In this document: positions 52,943 through 62,626 of the stretch, in pieces
Position numbering within the stretch: the stretch's first letter is position 1
Layout: the number at the start of each line of letters is the position of its first letter
Assembly: GCF_009867135.1 (NCBI RefSeq)
Contig: NZ_CP047226.1
Span: forward strand, 1,240,001 to 1,304,000
DNA length: 64,000 nt
Reading direction: 5' to 3'
Origin: Moraxella osloensis
GTDB lineage: Bacteria; Pseudomonadota; Gammaproteobacteria; Pseudomonadales; Moraxellaceae
Position numbers and translations under genes: made by a program
Notes under the pieces: generated by a model
What the model was told of the DNA's origin: nothing
Seen by the model: the letters and a program-made list of their open reading frames with translations, nothing else
Databases searched by the model: none

Positions 52943-55900
52943 TTAATTGCCATTGGGATAGCCGAACATATCATCGAGTGCCAAGATAAAGTCACTATCA
53001 AACTGCTTAACTAGTTTCCCACGCGTGTCATGCTCGGGTGACATACCGCGTAAAAAAGCATATTCGACAGCCCCCAGATGGGTATTGATATCATAATTGG
53101 GTAGTCGTAACTTTAAATAGCGATGCAGCGCCACTTGGTAAATGCTTGCTTGCAGCCAATAACTATGCGTGGTCATCGCGTCATATAATGCCGCTGGGTT
53201 ATAATTGTCGAAATCATTACCAAGATAATTGCTTTTATAATCGACGATAAAAAACTGTGTGCCGTGCTGATACACCAAGTCAATTTCCCCTTTAAGATAC
53301 TGCCAAATCATGGTGTTGACTTCTTGGCTTTGCAATTGTAGTGGGATATCAAATTGGTGAAACAACGCGTTTAAGTCGCTAAATGACAAATGCTGGTTTA
53401 AGCGTAAATTAAACCCTAATTCAGCAACTTTTTGGTTATATTTGATATTGACCAGTGGCACTGCCGAAGCGGCTAACGGCGTATGGATGATGTCATCTAG
53501 CCAATCCACCAACGCGATATAATCCGGCTGCAAATCATCAATGTTGATATCGTGCCAGTTGCCATACTGCCCTGCACTACTCTCTTTTGTAGAAAAATAA
53601 CTGCTCGGCATTTGGTAGCGTCTTAACGTACGATCCACCATGACTGACCAGCGTTTTAACTTGTCTGATCTGGCATCTTGCTGTGGTACAGCCAACTCAG
53701 GGGTTTCATTGTAATTATTGGCGATGTCTTCTAAAACACTATGTAAAAAAGTACCCGGGTTTGTGCCTTTTTCAAAGTTAAATCGAATGGAATTAACCTC
53801 GTTACTCGACTCCCCCGCTAGCCTACCATTATGGATAGGCAATAAACGGGTTTGCGCCGCTGACAAAATATCATCATCTTGCCTGTCTTCCGCATTGACC
53901 ACTGTATCAACGCTGGTATGGTCGATATAACGAGACAATGCGGTAAAACTGGTATTCGCCCATCCTTTAAAGGTATCGATGGTAATGACTTTGATAATTT
54001 CATCGTAATCAATCTTAGCGACTGTCTTAGCGACTGTAGCGTTTTGCTCATTTTTTTTGGTTGTGAGCTTTAGCTTTGAGTCATAGTATTTGCTTAGGCT
54101 ATTTGAATCTATAATATGGGTCGTTTTAGTCAACGTTTCTTTGACAGCAAATTTTGCCAAATCATCCATGAAAGGCGTCAAAGCAGAATTTTTCACCGCA
54201 GATTTTTTGGCGACAGTCACAAGATACACTTGTTCTTTGGCGCGGGTAAGGGCAACGTACAATAATCGCAATCGTTCCTCATACGCAGATTGGTCTTCAA
54301 TGGCAACATAATTGATTGGATTAATTGAGTTGTTATCGGCTATTTGGCTGGGTAACGCGGTCAATCGGCGGCTTAACAGCGGGTTATCATTGTTTTGAGT
54401 CAATTGGGGCGTTGCTTGATGAGTGGTTTGTATGCCATACAGATATAACGGCGCACCATGAAACTTGGATTTACTCTCCCCGGTAAATCCAACCACAAAC
54501 ACTATCGGAAATTCCAAGCCTTTAGACGCGTGAACCGTCATCAGTTGCACGCCTTCATCGGATGGTAAGCGCTGCTGCGTTGACCAATCTTCTTTAGGCT
54601 GCTGTTGCACTTGGGCGCAGAACCACTCAAACAGTTGATGCTCGCCTACCTGCCCATTGAACTGGTCGCTAATAATATCTAACAACTGGCGCAAATCGAT
54701 GAGCAATCGCTCGCCATTTGGATGTTTGGCAAGACGCTGCCAAAAATTGCGTGTGATTTGGTTGGGTAAAGTAAGCGGTTGATTGAGCAGCCACTGTATA
54801 GCGACCAAAAAACTGTGTTTTTGCCACAATTCGCTAGCGATCAGTACCAACTGCTGAATCTCAGCCAGACTGGTGTTTATTGCCGCTTGATGAGCTTGTC
54901 CTTGCGCCGCTTGGGCGTTAGTTTGATTAAGCGCATCATACAACTGGTTGATTTGTTCAAGGGTCAGCTGAAAAAAACTAGACAACATCAAGGATTTTAA
55001 TTTTGATTCGCTAAATGGCGTCAATAGCACGCTTTGTAAGGTCATCAAATCAACACTCATGCTATCGCCAAAGACACTTTGACTACCGCCTCTGACCGTC
55101 GCAATCCCATGATGATGTAAGCGTTTCTCGATGGTATGAAGTTCATTGTTTTTGACTGCCAACACACAAATATCACTCAGCGTCAAGCCACGAGTCTGGT
55201 AGTTTAATGGCTTGCCATCATCAAATAAATCAAAAATCTGCGCGGCAATCGCATCGGCATAATCCACCGCTCTTTCATCAGGTGATGAGATGATGTCAGT
55301 CAAGGAATCAGTATCATTTGATATGCCGTCATTCTCGGCTACGGCCACCACTGGCTGACTATAGGGCGCTTTATATTCGATAGCAATATGATTGAACGCA
55401 GGTAAGCTGGCAGCTTCATTTTCAGCCGCATTCCCGACAACCAGCTCTGCGGTTTGGCGCGTGGCAGAGATTTTACGATAATAAATTTCACGCCCCATAA
55501 AATACGGCTGTTGGTTGACATTGGGCAGCTGGTCGGCTTGATTTGGGTCAATATCTTGCTTGCCAACGCCATACCAGTGATTGAGGCTATCAATCAGCGC
55601 GGCTGATGAGCGATGGTTTTGGTTCAGTGACTTGGGTTGTTCTGGAAATAATTTTTTTAGCGTGGTGTAGTTTTGTACGTCCCCGCCGCGAAATCCATAA
55701 ATTGCCTGTTTGGGATCTCCCACCAACAGCAAAAACTGTGAAGGTGTGTGATATTTTTTTCCATTTGATTTTTCTGCTGTATCTGGCTCAAAGTCTTGTA
55801 AATAAACCCTTTGAATTAGTAACGCTTGTTCGGTGTTGATATCCTGCGATTCGTCAATTAAGGCGATGGGATACTGATGGCGAATATAACGCGCTAACGA

Positions 55901-57391
55901 CTGACCTTTTTTGCCTGATAACGCATCGTTTAACCGCGCCAATTGTAAGGCAAAGGTAGTTAGGCGCTGTGATTCTAGTCGTTTTGGTAGGTGGGTACGC
56001 ACATAACGGCTGATAAACTGGGTAAAGTAAAAATTTACTTGTTTAAAGTAATCTTGCAAGGCTTGCGTTTGTTGGATAAGCTGCCAAATATTGTCTACGA
56101 TATCAAAGGATTTGAATGTGGCGCTTTGCTGTTCTTTTTTGCCATTAAAGCCTTTATTATTGACGTATAAATCTTCAATGCCTTCTAGCACCTTCAATAT
56201 GTTGCCAACTTTATACATAGTAAAGACATTGGTAATGTCACCCGTGCTGAGTAAATTTTGCAGATTTTTAATTTCGTTAAAGTGTTTATGAAGTTTATTG
56301 CCAGCACTAAACCCTTGGGCTTTACGAAAGTCGCTATCAAAATAGGCCTCAAACCCACTATCATTATCATCTGCAATAGACTGCATCAGCGACTTGATAG
56401 CAGTGGTATCAAACGCTGTCAATGATACAGTATCGATGTCAGCGGTATAAAAATTCAGCGCGCGATTGACCGCCTCATAGTAATCAGCAACCGGTAAAAA
56501 CACGTTATTGTCAAACATCATCGGGTACAACTCAGGCATATTTGCATTGACCTGCGCCATGAACGCCCGAATCTGGTCGTGAATCATACCCCTGATGATG
56601 CCGCTGACATCATTACTGATTTGCACCTCGGCAGAAAACCCCGTTTCGCTACTATATTCCCTCAGCCACTTTTGACACAAACTATCGAGGGTGCTGACAA
56701 ATAGGCGATCAAGCTGGTTGAGCGCCAATGTGGTGCGCTGCAGGGCGATACGAAAATTGACGGTGTTTTTGGCAGGTTTGTGGGTGCTGTTTTCACTATC
56801 ATCGGCGGTTGGCTTTAGGGTGTTTAAGCTTGCTCTCGGGCTTACTTTTGGGCTTGCTGCAGCAGTTACATCTACCGGCAAACCAAAGACTTGTTTGGCG
56901 ACCCACTCGATTATGTGTTTATTGATAGGGTCTTGGTACTTACCCAGTAAATTTTTTTGTGCTGCAAGCGCTTGTACCTGCGCAATAAAATGTGCATATT
57001 TTTGTACAGCGATAGCTTTGCTGCTATCCAACTCACTGTCGTTTAACGGTGTAAATGTAGAATGATTAATCATTTGAAGCAATTGATAAAAATCTTGCAA
57101 ACGCTCACGAATCCGCTGGCGCATTTCGGCGGCGGCACTTCGCGTAAAGGTCGTGGCGATAATTTTTTCACACGGCTGCCCCGCTTGCACGATTAGTCGC
57201 AACATCACGCCCGTCAGCGTCCATGTTTTACCCGTGCCTGCTGAGGCTTCAATCAAATGGCGCCCCGTCAATGGCAACGTGACCGCAGGGGGCAAATGGG
57301 ATAAAGATTCAGCGTCTTCTTTAATGCGTGCTTCGTCGATGTTTGTTTGAGTGTTTGTTTCGATGTTTGGGGAATGAATATCGTGTTTCAT
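52943..57391 (-). CDS. recB: Exodeoxyribonuclease V subunit beta (RecB)
   Basis: About 1482 residues. RecB carries the 3'-to-5' helicase and the nuclease of RecBCD. Landmarks: Walker A IEASAGTGKTWTLTG near the N-terminus, ALIDESQDINTEQALLIQRVY and LVGDPKQAIYGFRGGDVQNY of the UvrD-type helicase, MTVHASKGLEFPIVF (motif V region), VALTRAKEQVYLV (motif VI), and the C-terminal nuclease motif EIDLVYQHGTQFFIVDYKSNYLG with D and K-x-N, so the nuclease looks active. ATG 57391 is chosen, leaving 25 bp to recC; a longer frame reaches into recC. A motif copy is in a linker near residue 1100 (NSLSK). Confidence 0.94.
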   Translation of the reverse strand: MKHDIHSPNIETNTQTNIDEARIKEDAESLSHLPPAVTLPLTGRHLIEASAGTGKTWTLTGVMLRLIVQAGQPCEKIIATTFTRSAAAEMRQRIRERLQDFYQLLQMINHSTFTPLNDSELDSSKAIAVQKYAHFIAQVQALAAQKNLLGKYQDPINKHIIEWVAKQVFGLPVDVTAAASPKVSPRASLNTLKPTADDSENSTHKPAKNTVNFRIALQRTTLALNQLDRLFVSTLDSLCQKWLREYSSETGFSAEVQISNDVSGIIRGMIHDQIRAFMAQVNANMPELYPMMFDNNVFLPVADYYEAVNRALNFYTADIDTVSLTAFDTTAIKSLMQSIADDNDSGFEAYFDSDFRKAQGFSAGNKLHKHFNEIKNLQNLLSTGDITNVFTMYKVGNILKVLEGIEDLYVNNKGFNGKKEQQSATFKSFDIVDNIWQLIQQTQALQDYFKQVNFYFTQFISRYVRTHLPKRLESQRLTTFALQLARLNDALSGKKGQSLARYIRHQYPIALIDESQDINTEQALLIQRVYLQDFEPDTAEKSNGKKYHTPSQFLLLVGDPKQAIYGFRGGDVQNYTTLKKLFPEQPKSLNQNHRSSAALIDSLNHWYGVGKQDIDPNQADQLPNVNQQPYFMGREIYYRKISATRQTAELVVGNAAENEAASLPAFNHIAIEYKAPYSQPVVAVAENDGISNDTDSLTDIISSPDERAVDYADAIAAQIFDLFDDGKPLNYQTRGLTLSDICVLAVKNNELHTIEKRLHHHGIATVRGGSQSVFGDSMSVDLMTLQSVLLTPFSESKLKSLMLSSFFQLTLEQINQLYDALNQTNAQAAQGQAHQAAINTSLAEIQQLVLIASELWQKHSFLVAIQWLLNQPLTLPNQITRNFWQRLAKHPNGERLLIDLRQLLDIISDQFNGQVGEHQLFEWFCAQVQQQPKEDWSTQQRLPSDEGVQLMTVHASKGLEFPIVFVVGFTGESKSKFHGAPLYLYGIQTTHQATPQLTQNNDNPLLSRRLTALPSQIADNNSINPINYVAIEDQSAYEERLRLLYVALTRAKEQVYLVTVAKKSAVKNSALTPFMDDLAKFAVKETLTKTTHIIDSNSLSKYYDSKLKLTTKKNEQNATVAKTVAKIDYDEIIKVITIDTFKGWANTSFTALSRYIDHTSVDTVVNAEDRQDDDILSAAQTRLLPIHNGRLAGESSNEVNSIRFNFEKGTNPGTFLHSVLEDIANNYNETPELAVPQQDARSDKLKRWSVMVDRTLRRYQMPSSYFSTKESSAGQYGNWHDINIDDLQPDYIALVDWLDDIIHTPLAASAVPLVNIKYNQKVAELGFNLRLNQHLSFSDLNALFHQFDIPLQLQSQEVNTMIWQYLKGEIDLVYQHGTQFFIVDYKSNYLGNDFDNYNPAALYDAMTTHSYWLQASIYQVALHRYLKLRLPNYDINTHLGAVEYAFLRGMSPEHDTRGKLVKQFDSDFILALDDMFGYPNGN
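54088..54103 (-). repeat. Uptake-sequence-like motif, copy 7 (in recB)
   Basis: Exact full consensus AATAGCCTAAGCAAAT in the sense direction of recB, encoding NSLSK. Confidence 0.8.
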
Positions 57392-57416
57392 AAGATTTCT
57401 TTGATAAAAATGCGTA

Positions 57417-60400
57417 TCATGCTTCAATAAGTTGGTGCAATTCTTTGACCATAGACAACATAGGCTCATAAATCAGCGCTCCCAACGTCTGGGCAAACCC
57501 AATAATCACCGATGGTTTATAATCGCCGATTAAATGCTGCCAAATCGGATAGTCAAATTGGTTCACATCCACAAAATTAAAACTACTGTCTTTTAGCCAA
57601 TCACCCAGATGCTGGCTGGCTGATGCCTCTGGCTGTTTTTGTTGTTTTTGTAAAAATGACAGGCAAAAAGCCGGCGGTACAATAGTTACAACGCTATCGA
57701 TGAGTTGATACACCATCACAATATCCTGCAAATAACCACAGGCTTGCTCACAAGGGATGGCAGGTAAATACACGGTTTTTTTATTGCTAAACTGCCACAG
57801 CGAAAAGCCATCATTCAGCTGTGCTTGTTCAGCCGTGGTGCGGCGAAGCACTTGCCAACATAAATGATGCAACCAAAATTGCAACAGGTATTTTTCTTTG
57901 CCAGAGGTTGGCAAATAATTTAACCAATAGCTGGGATTGGCAACTACTTCAACCTTATCTTCAATTGATTGATACGGTTTATATAATGGCAAGTTGGCAG
58001 TGATGACCCAGCTTTCTTTACTGTCCATCAGTCCCGCTTGTTTATCCAGCGCCAAGGTGCTAATAGCGATTCGCTGCTCTTCACAGGGGGTTAACGCCGT
58101 TGCCACCCAGTGGACGACCTCATCGGTGTTTTGTACATTTAACGCCCCAAATTTGTCTGAATAAAAATTCCCTAACAACTTTGCCTCAGTAGCATCGAGC
58201 TGTTGGCTGATGGTTTTTAAGTGATGAACAAAATCCTGCAAATCTTTTTTGAGTTGTTGCTGATTTTGCTGCAAAGATTGATAGCGGTTCACCCCCGCTG
58301 GCAATAACTCATTGATAGAGATGTTGATTGATTGTTGCGCGTTTGCTGCCAGTTTCATCTCGTTGGTATGAATATTGTGAGTATTATGGGTATTATCGCC
58401 CTTATCGGACAAGGCTTGGGCAAAAAAAGCGTCTAACAAAGATTTACGCAACAACCAGCCATCTAACGCATCCAAGGTTAACGATTCAAACTCGTTATTA
58501 TTATCACCACTATAATTATCACCTTGGGCAGCGATAGCAATGTTTTGTGCCTTCACAAAGGCTTTGGCAGGATCGGCTAGATTACCAACGATTTTGCTTA
58601 AATTGACATAATGCTGCTGCGACTGTTCAGGCATATCAGACAGCTGCTGTTTTAGTTGTTGCCACTGCGATAGCCAGTCAGTTAGTTGCTTTGTATCCCA
58701 GACTTGCACGATTGGCTGAGTGGAAGTAGCGTCTTTATCTTGCAGTGCTGTATAAAGATTGTGCCAAATTTTGGCAGGTGGGTACAGGGCAGTTTTTGAC
58801 AGCTTGATTTGCTGGTTTAGAGTAGCTGTGGTTTGTTGTAAATCCGCGGATACCCCCTCGTCATTAATTTGCTCGGGACTTTGCTCAGGACTTTGAATAC
58901 CTTTATCTTTATGCTCGCTGTTATACTCAGTTTGCGGCAATTCAAAGTAACTCTTATCAAATGGCAAGGCGGCATGATGGGTGACCAAATAGGCTTTTAC
59001 CCATTGTTCAAAGTTGGCTGATTGGGGATTTGGGGGATTTGGGGGATTTTGAGAATTATTGCTTAGGCTATTTTGGTCGTTATTGGGATCAAGAATAGCA
59101 TCATCACTAGCCATTCGATTTTGCAAAAAGTCGAGTAATTCCTGTACGGGACTGGCAGGTAAATGCTCGTGGGTATCTGTGGTACTTTTACCATTGTAAA
59201 ATATCCAGCACGCTTGCTTGGCACACAGCAACGCATCCAAAAACGCGCCTAAATCATCATCTTCACGAAATCTGTCACCGCGAATCGGCAATCCTGCCTG
59301 CATCAAGTTATAACGGTTTTGCTGCTCTTGCTTTGGAAACTCAGATAAATTTAAATTCAGCATGACAACCAATTTATACGGCAGGCTACGCACTGAACCG
59401 ATACGGGCAAAGGTAATCACGCCTGAGGGCTCGGCACTTACTTGCTGATTGATAATTGATTGGGCGATGTTTTCGAGTACAAAAGTGAGTTTAAGAGGCA
59501 AATGCTCAGTGTCAATTTGCTGCACTGGCTCGGTAGGTGGGTTGGGGGTTTTTGCAGTTTTGCTTGTTACCGTAGCGAGGTATTTGCTATTGGCTTCGAT
59601 ATTTTCTTTTAGGTCATTTTGTGCGGCAAAAATCGCGCGCCACGCATTGGTTTGATTAAATAGGCTAAATTTTTGTTGAATCAGCTTTTCTATTTGGCTT
59701 AGCCATTCAGGCAGGGTTTTGACGTCATTACCTAGGTAACGATTGTCATCCAACGTTTGATAAATATCACACAGCACAGCGACGATGTCGGCATCTGCCA
59801 TGGTTAAGTTTGTCAGTGGTACAAATTTTTCTACCACGCCAAAGATATTGGTATACTCGCCAAAACTTACCACCGTGGCTTTGGGCATCATCACGCCAGC
59901 GACCAAGCGCTCAAGCGCATAAGCAAAGGTGTATCGATAGTCATCATCGGCGGCACTTAAGGTTTGCTGCAAATGCCGCTCGTCAAACCCGCGAATAAAT
60001 CCTGCCTGAGTCAGCAAATCACAAGCACGGGTCATCTGCTCCAAATTCAGCCCAAAGCTTTCATATAGTGGCGCTAGCATCAACCAATCAAATACTTCGC
60101 TACGCTGAAACCGAGCGCCTGCCCGATTGAGCAGCGTGTAGTACCCTGTAATCGCTTGCCAAAGCAGGTTGATATCTTTTGCCACCACGCCTGTCACTTT
60201 GGCGGGCAACTGATAGCCATCACCACCCACATGTTTGGGGAACGTGGCTTCGATGATGTTTTGGTGGGTTTCGATATCGGGCAATAACACCAAAATATCT
60301 GACAATGCCCGTCTATCCCAAGGATCGGTGGGAATCTGCGCTGGCGTGGCTTGCATGTCGCTATAATTTAGCCAGGCGATAATCATACTGCGTAGCACTT

Positions 60401-61994
60401 CAAGCTGGCGCACCATGCTATGACAGACATGAATGGCAATACTGGTATCAAGTGGTTTGGGTCGCCATTTTTCTACGTTTTCAAGTTGCTTGTTGGATTC
60501 TTGCTTGAGTTTGTCTTTAATGGCTTTGTATAGACCAAGCGTGGATTCAATATCTTTAAGCCCATTACTTTGAATATTGGCAAGCTGCTGCTGTAAAAGC
60601 TGGGTTTGCTGCATGAGATTTTGCCGACTATCTTCACTCGCTGTTTTTGCTGCTTTTGTTTCATCGCCTTTCACCAGTTTAAGCATGTCATTGATTTTGG
60701 CGGTGGTTGCGACTTCTTCTAGCATTAAGATGTCATGTTGGATAAATTCGAGTAACGTATTGGGCGGGGTATTGTCAAAATCATCTTGCCATAGCACATG
60801 TTCATATTCATTACCCGATAAGCTTGCCAACATGGCAAACACTTCACGCGATTGTTTGCCAAACCGTGACAACAAAGTATGACCATAATCTTTTAGATAC
60901 CAAGCGTCATGCTTGCTGGCATCGTCTTCCATTTGCATCTGCATGAGCCAATTTTTATCGACGATATCTGCCCAAAATTGCTCTGATGGGTTAAAGTGTA
61001 AAATCGTGACGTCGGTGAGCACCCCTAAGCGTTGTAAATCCAGTAACTCTGTCGGCGGTAACTGCTGCAAAGTAAATAAAAACACGTGCTTTGGTAACTT
61101 GCTACGACTGATGTTGCGGATACGGGTCTCTGAATGGTTTAATGCTTGCCAAAACTGCTGATGCAACTGCTCGCGAAACCGGTAGTCATCATCAAACAGC
61201 TGCCGCCATAAAAATCGCTGCGCGGCTTCTAACTGTTCGTAGTGCTCAACAAGCCAGTCTGGTGTGTCAATGGCATTGGACGCATCCCGCCCGTTTAAGC
61301 GATTATGCAGCGCATCTTTTTTGGCAATCATGTCACTCACCGCGACAGGCTTGTCTTGCCCCCAATTACTGAGCCACTGCGGACGATAGGTCATATAGCG
61401 ATTGAGCATATTTGCCATATCGCTGGCTAGCTGCCAGATGCGCTGATCTTGGGTTTGCAACTCAGCAGATTGGCTAATCACGTCATTAGACAGTAGCGAT
61501 TGGTTATTCGCCCAGCTCAAACTGCCAACGATGGCGGATGTATCAGGTGCAAAACCAGTCGTATTTGGGCTATCTGCTTCTTTGTCTTCAACCAGCGGCG
61601 ATAAAAATGGATAAAGCGGATGTTGCGGCTGCTCCACAATGGCTTGTCGGTACTGGGTTAAATAGCCAAAAATTTGCCACTGCATGACGTTTTTGGATAG
61701 CATTGCCACTTCTGGCACGTCTAATATATCGTCGTCCTCCGAGATGCGCGCATAGGTTCTTAAAACCCGCTGCATCAGTCCTAAAAAATAGCGACCCCAA
61801 AATTCGGTGGTTACCAAGGTGCTGATGCCTGCTTTATCTGCGACTTGTTTTTTTAACCACTCCCCCATGACTTTAGATGGCACAATCACCTGAAATGGCT
61901 CAAAAATTGAGCCTTGATAACTGGGATTTTTGTAGGCGTTTAACAAATGGTCAAATAACTTATCGACTTTATTGCTTTGTACAATCGTTAGCAT
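57417..61994 (-). CDS. recC: Exodeoxyribonuclease V subunit gamma (RecC)
   Basis: A 1525-residue RecC, the subunit that recognises Chi and splits the strands. N-terminal FEPFQVIVPSKVMGEWLKKQVADKAGI resembles the helicase-like domain 1; other RecC features are HVFLFTLQQLPPTELLDLQRLG, LRSMIIAWL, PRRALSDILVLLPDIETHQNIIEATFP, TFARIGSVRSLPYKLVVMLNLNLSEFPKQEQ and the later nuclease-like domain. It is longer than E. coli RecC (1122), with low-complexity linkers, including a DPNNDQNSLSNNSQNPPNPPNPQ stretch near residue 975-990 that contains one repeated-motif copy and a 9-bp tandem repeat. It is first in the recC-recB-recD operon. Confidence 0.93.
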   Translation of the reverse strand: MLTIVQSNKVDKLFDHLLNAYKNPSYQGSIFEPFQVIVPSKVMGEWLKKQVADKAGISTLVTTEFWGRYFLGLMQRVLRTYARISEDDDILDVPEVAMLSKNVMQWQIFGYLTQYRQAIVEQPQHPLYPFLSPLVEDKEADSPNTTGFAPDTSAIVGSLSWANNQSLLSNDVISQSAELQTQDQRIWQLASDMANMLNRYMTYRPQWLSNWGQDKPVAVSDMIAKKDALHNRLNGRDASNAIDTPDWLVEHYEQLEAAQRFLWRQLFDDDYRFREQLHQQFWQALNHSETRIRNISRSKLPKHVFLFTLQQLPPTELLDLQRLGVLTDVTILHFNPSEQFWADIVDKNWLMQMQMEDDASKHDAWYLKDYGHTLLSRFGKQSREVFAMLASLSGNEYEHVLWQDDFDNTPPNTLLEFIQHDILMLEEVATTAKINDMLKLVKGDETKAAKTASEDSRQNLMQQTQLLQQQLANIQSNGLKDIESTLGLYKAIKDKLKQESNKQLENVEKWRPKPLDTSIAIHVCHSMVRQLEVLRSMIIAWLNYSDMQATPAQIPTDPWDRRALSDILVLLPDIETHQNIIEATFPKHVGGDGYQLPAKVTGVVAKDINLLWQAITGYYTLLNRAGARFQRSEVFDWLMLAPLYESFGLNLEQMTRACDLLTQAGFIRGFDERHLQQTLSAADDDYRYTFAYALERLVAGVMMPKATVVSFGEYTNIFGVVEKFVPLTNLTMADADIVAVLCDIYQTLDDNRYLGNDVKTLPEWLSQIEKLIQQKFSLFNQTNAWRAIFAAQNDLKENIEANSKYLATVTSKTAKTPNPPTEPVQQIDTEHLPLKLTFVLENIAQSIINQQVSAEPSGVITFARIGSVRSLPYKLVVMLNLNLSEFPKQEQQNRYNLMQAGLPIRGDRFREDDDLGAFLDALLCAKQACWIFYNGKSTTDTHEHLPASPVQELLDFLQNRMASDDAILDPNNDQNSLSNNSQNPPNPPNPQSANFEQWVKAYLVTHHAALPFDKSYFELPQTEYNSEHKDKGIQSPEQSPEQINDEGVSADLQQTTATLNQQIKLSKTALYPPAKIWHNLYTALQDKDATSTQPIVQVWDTKQLTDWLSQWQQLKQQLSDMPEQSQQHYVNLSKIVGNLADPAKAFVKAQNIAIAAQGDNYSGDNNNEFESLTLDALDGWLLRKSLLDAFFAQALSDKGDNTHNTHNIHTNEMKLAANAQQSINISINELLPAGVNRYQSLQQNQQQLKKDLQDFVHHLKTISQQLDATEAKLLGNFYSDKFGALNVQNTDEVVHWVATALTPCEEQRIAISTLALDKQAGLMDSKESWVITANLPLYKPYQSIEDKVEVVANPSYWLNYLPTSGKEKYLLQFWLHHLCWQVLRRTTAEQAQLNDGFSLWQFSNKKTVYLPAIPCEQACGYLQDIVMVYQLIDSVVTIVPPAFCLSFLQKQQKQPEASASQHLGDWLKDSSFNFVDVNQFDYPIWQHLIGDYKPSVIIGFAQTLGALIYEPMLSMVKELHQLIEA
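59023..59049 (-). repeat. 9-bp tandem repeat in recC linker
   Basis: Three tandem copies of GGGGGATTT (first copy TGGGGATTT) on the plus strand, encoding Asn-Pro-Pro repeats. Changes in copy number would stay in frame. It lies 11 bp from an uptake-like motif copy. Confidence 0.65.
59061..59072 (-). repeat. Uptake-sequence-like motif, copy 8 (in recC)
   Basis: Exact 12-base core AATAGCCTAAGC in the sense direction of recC (encoding NSLS), followed by AATA rather than AAAT. Confidence 0.72.
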
Positions 61995-62371
61995 GCAGTA
62001 AATACTCGAAAATTTTTATAGATAGTGAGTGGGTCGCTCAAAAAATTATACAGCAAAAAAAACACCTCACCATCACCACTCAATGAAAAAAACGCCCGAA
62101 TTGCAACATTCGCGACAGCCAGTGTCGCCAGCAGTCTGTCAAACTCTGTAACTCACTTAGCTGTTATGCACTACAAAGTATGCAATCCAAAATAAGTAAT
62201 ATACAGCCAACAAAGTGATAAACTTATTCCTACGTCACTCATGAGTATGTTTTTGGTTACGTTTTATTTTTAAGTGTTGTAAGCCATTTATTTTACTTAT
62301 AATATTAAGCTCATTAGGTCTAACGTATAAAAGAAAAAAACCGTATAAAAGAAAAAAACAAGGAGATGACC
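61995..62371. other. Intergenic region upstream of recC and the small acidic gene
   Basis: About 375 bases with no convincing gene. A candidate recC promoter on the minus strand is TTGAGC (62036-62041), 15-bp spacer, TATAAA (62015-62020). A small hairpin GCGACA / TGTCGC lies at 62112-62128. Two 18-bp tandem copies precede the acidic gene. Confidence 0.4.
62324..62359. repeat. 18-bp exact tandem duplication in leader
   Basis: Two adjacent perfect copies of CGTATAAAAGAAAAAAAC, directly before the AGGAG site of the small acidic gene. Confidence 0.75.
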
Positions 62372-62584
62372 ATGACAGGCAATACTAACGCTAATCCTAT
62401 CGACAAATCCCAATTAGACAACGCCCAATCTGATGTTGCCAATGAAGCGATGGAAGGCATCAATCGTACCGACATCAACCAAGATAATGCGAGCACGCCT
62501 ATCTCTAAGGGTTCTGATGAATCGCTACTTGATATGCTACATGAGGCGAAAAAACTCGAAGATGAAGATGAAGATGAAGAATAA
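62372..62584 (+). CDS. Small acidic protein of unknown function
   Basis: About 70 residues. ATG 62372 has AGGAG at 62361-62365 in good position; an ATG two codons earlier is too close to it. The protein is hydrophilic and disordered, Asn/Asp-rich, ending in a run of Glu/Asp (EDEDEDEE). No cysteine, signal or membrane segment is seen. I do not recognise a family. It has its own terminator and an A-rich, duplicated leader, suggesting independent and perhaps strong expression. Confidence 0.6.
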   Translation: MTGNTNANPIDKSQLDNAQSDVANEAMEGINRTDINQDNASTPISKGSDESLLDMLHEAKKLEDEDEDEE

Positions 62585-62593
62585 GATAAAATC

Positions 62594-62626
62594 AAACGGT
62601 TAAGGTCGCTACTTAGCCGTTTTTTT
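62594..62626 (+). terminator. Terminator of the small acidic gene
   Basis: AAACGGTTAAG (62594-62604) pairs with CTTAGCCGTTT (62612-62622), one wobble, followed by T residues. The right arm overlaps the last codons of the convergent YoaK-type gene. Confidence 0.8.

Noticed and set aside
59660-59675. AATAGGCTAAAT in recC
   Set aside because: Only the seven central bases resemble the motif; excluded from the count.
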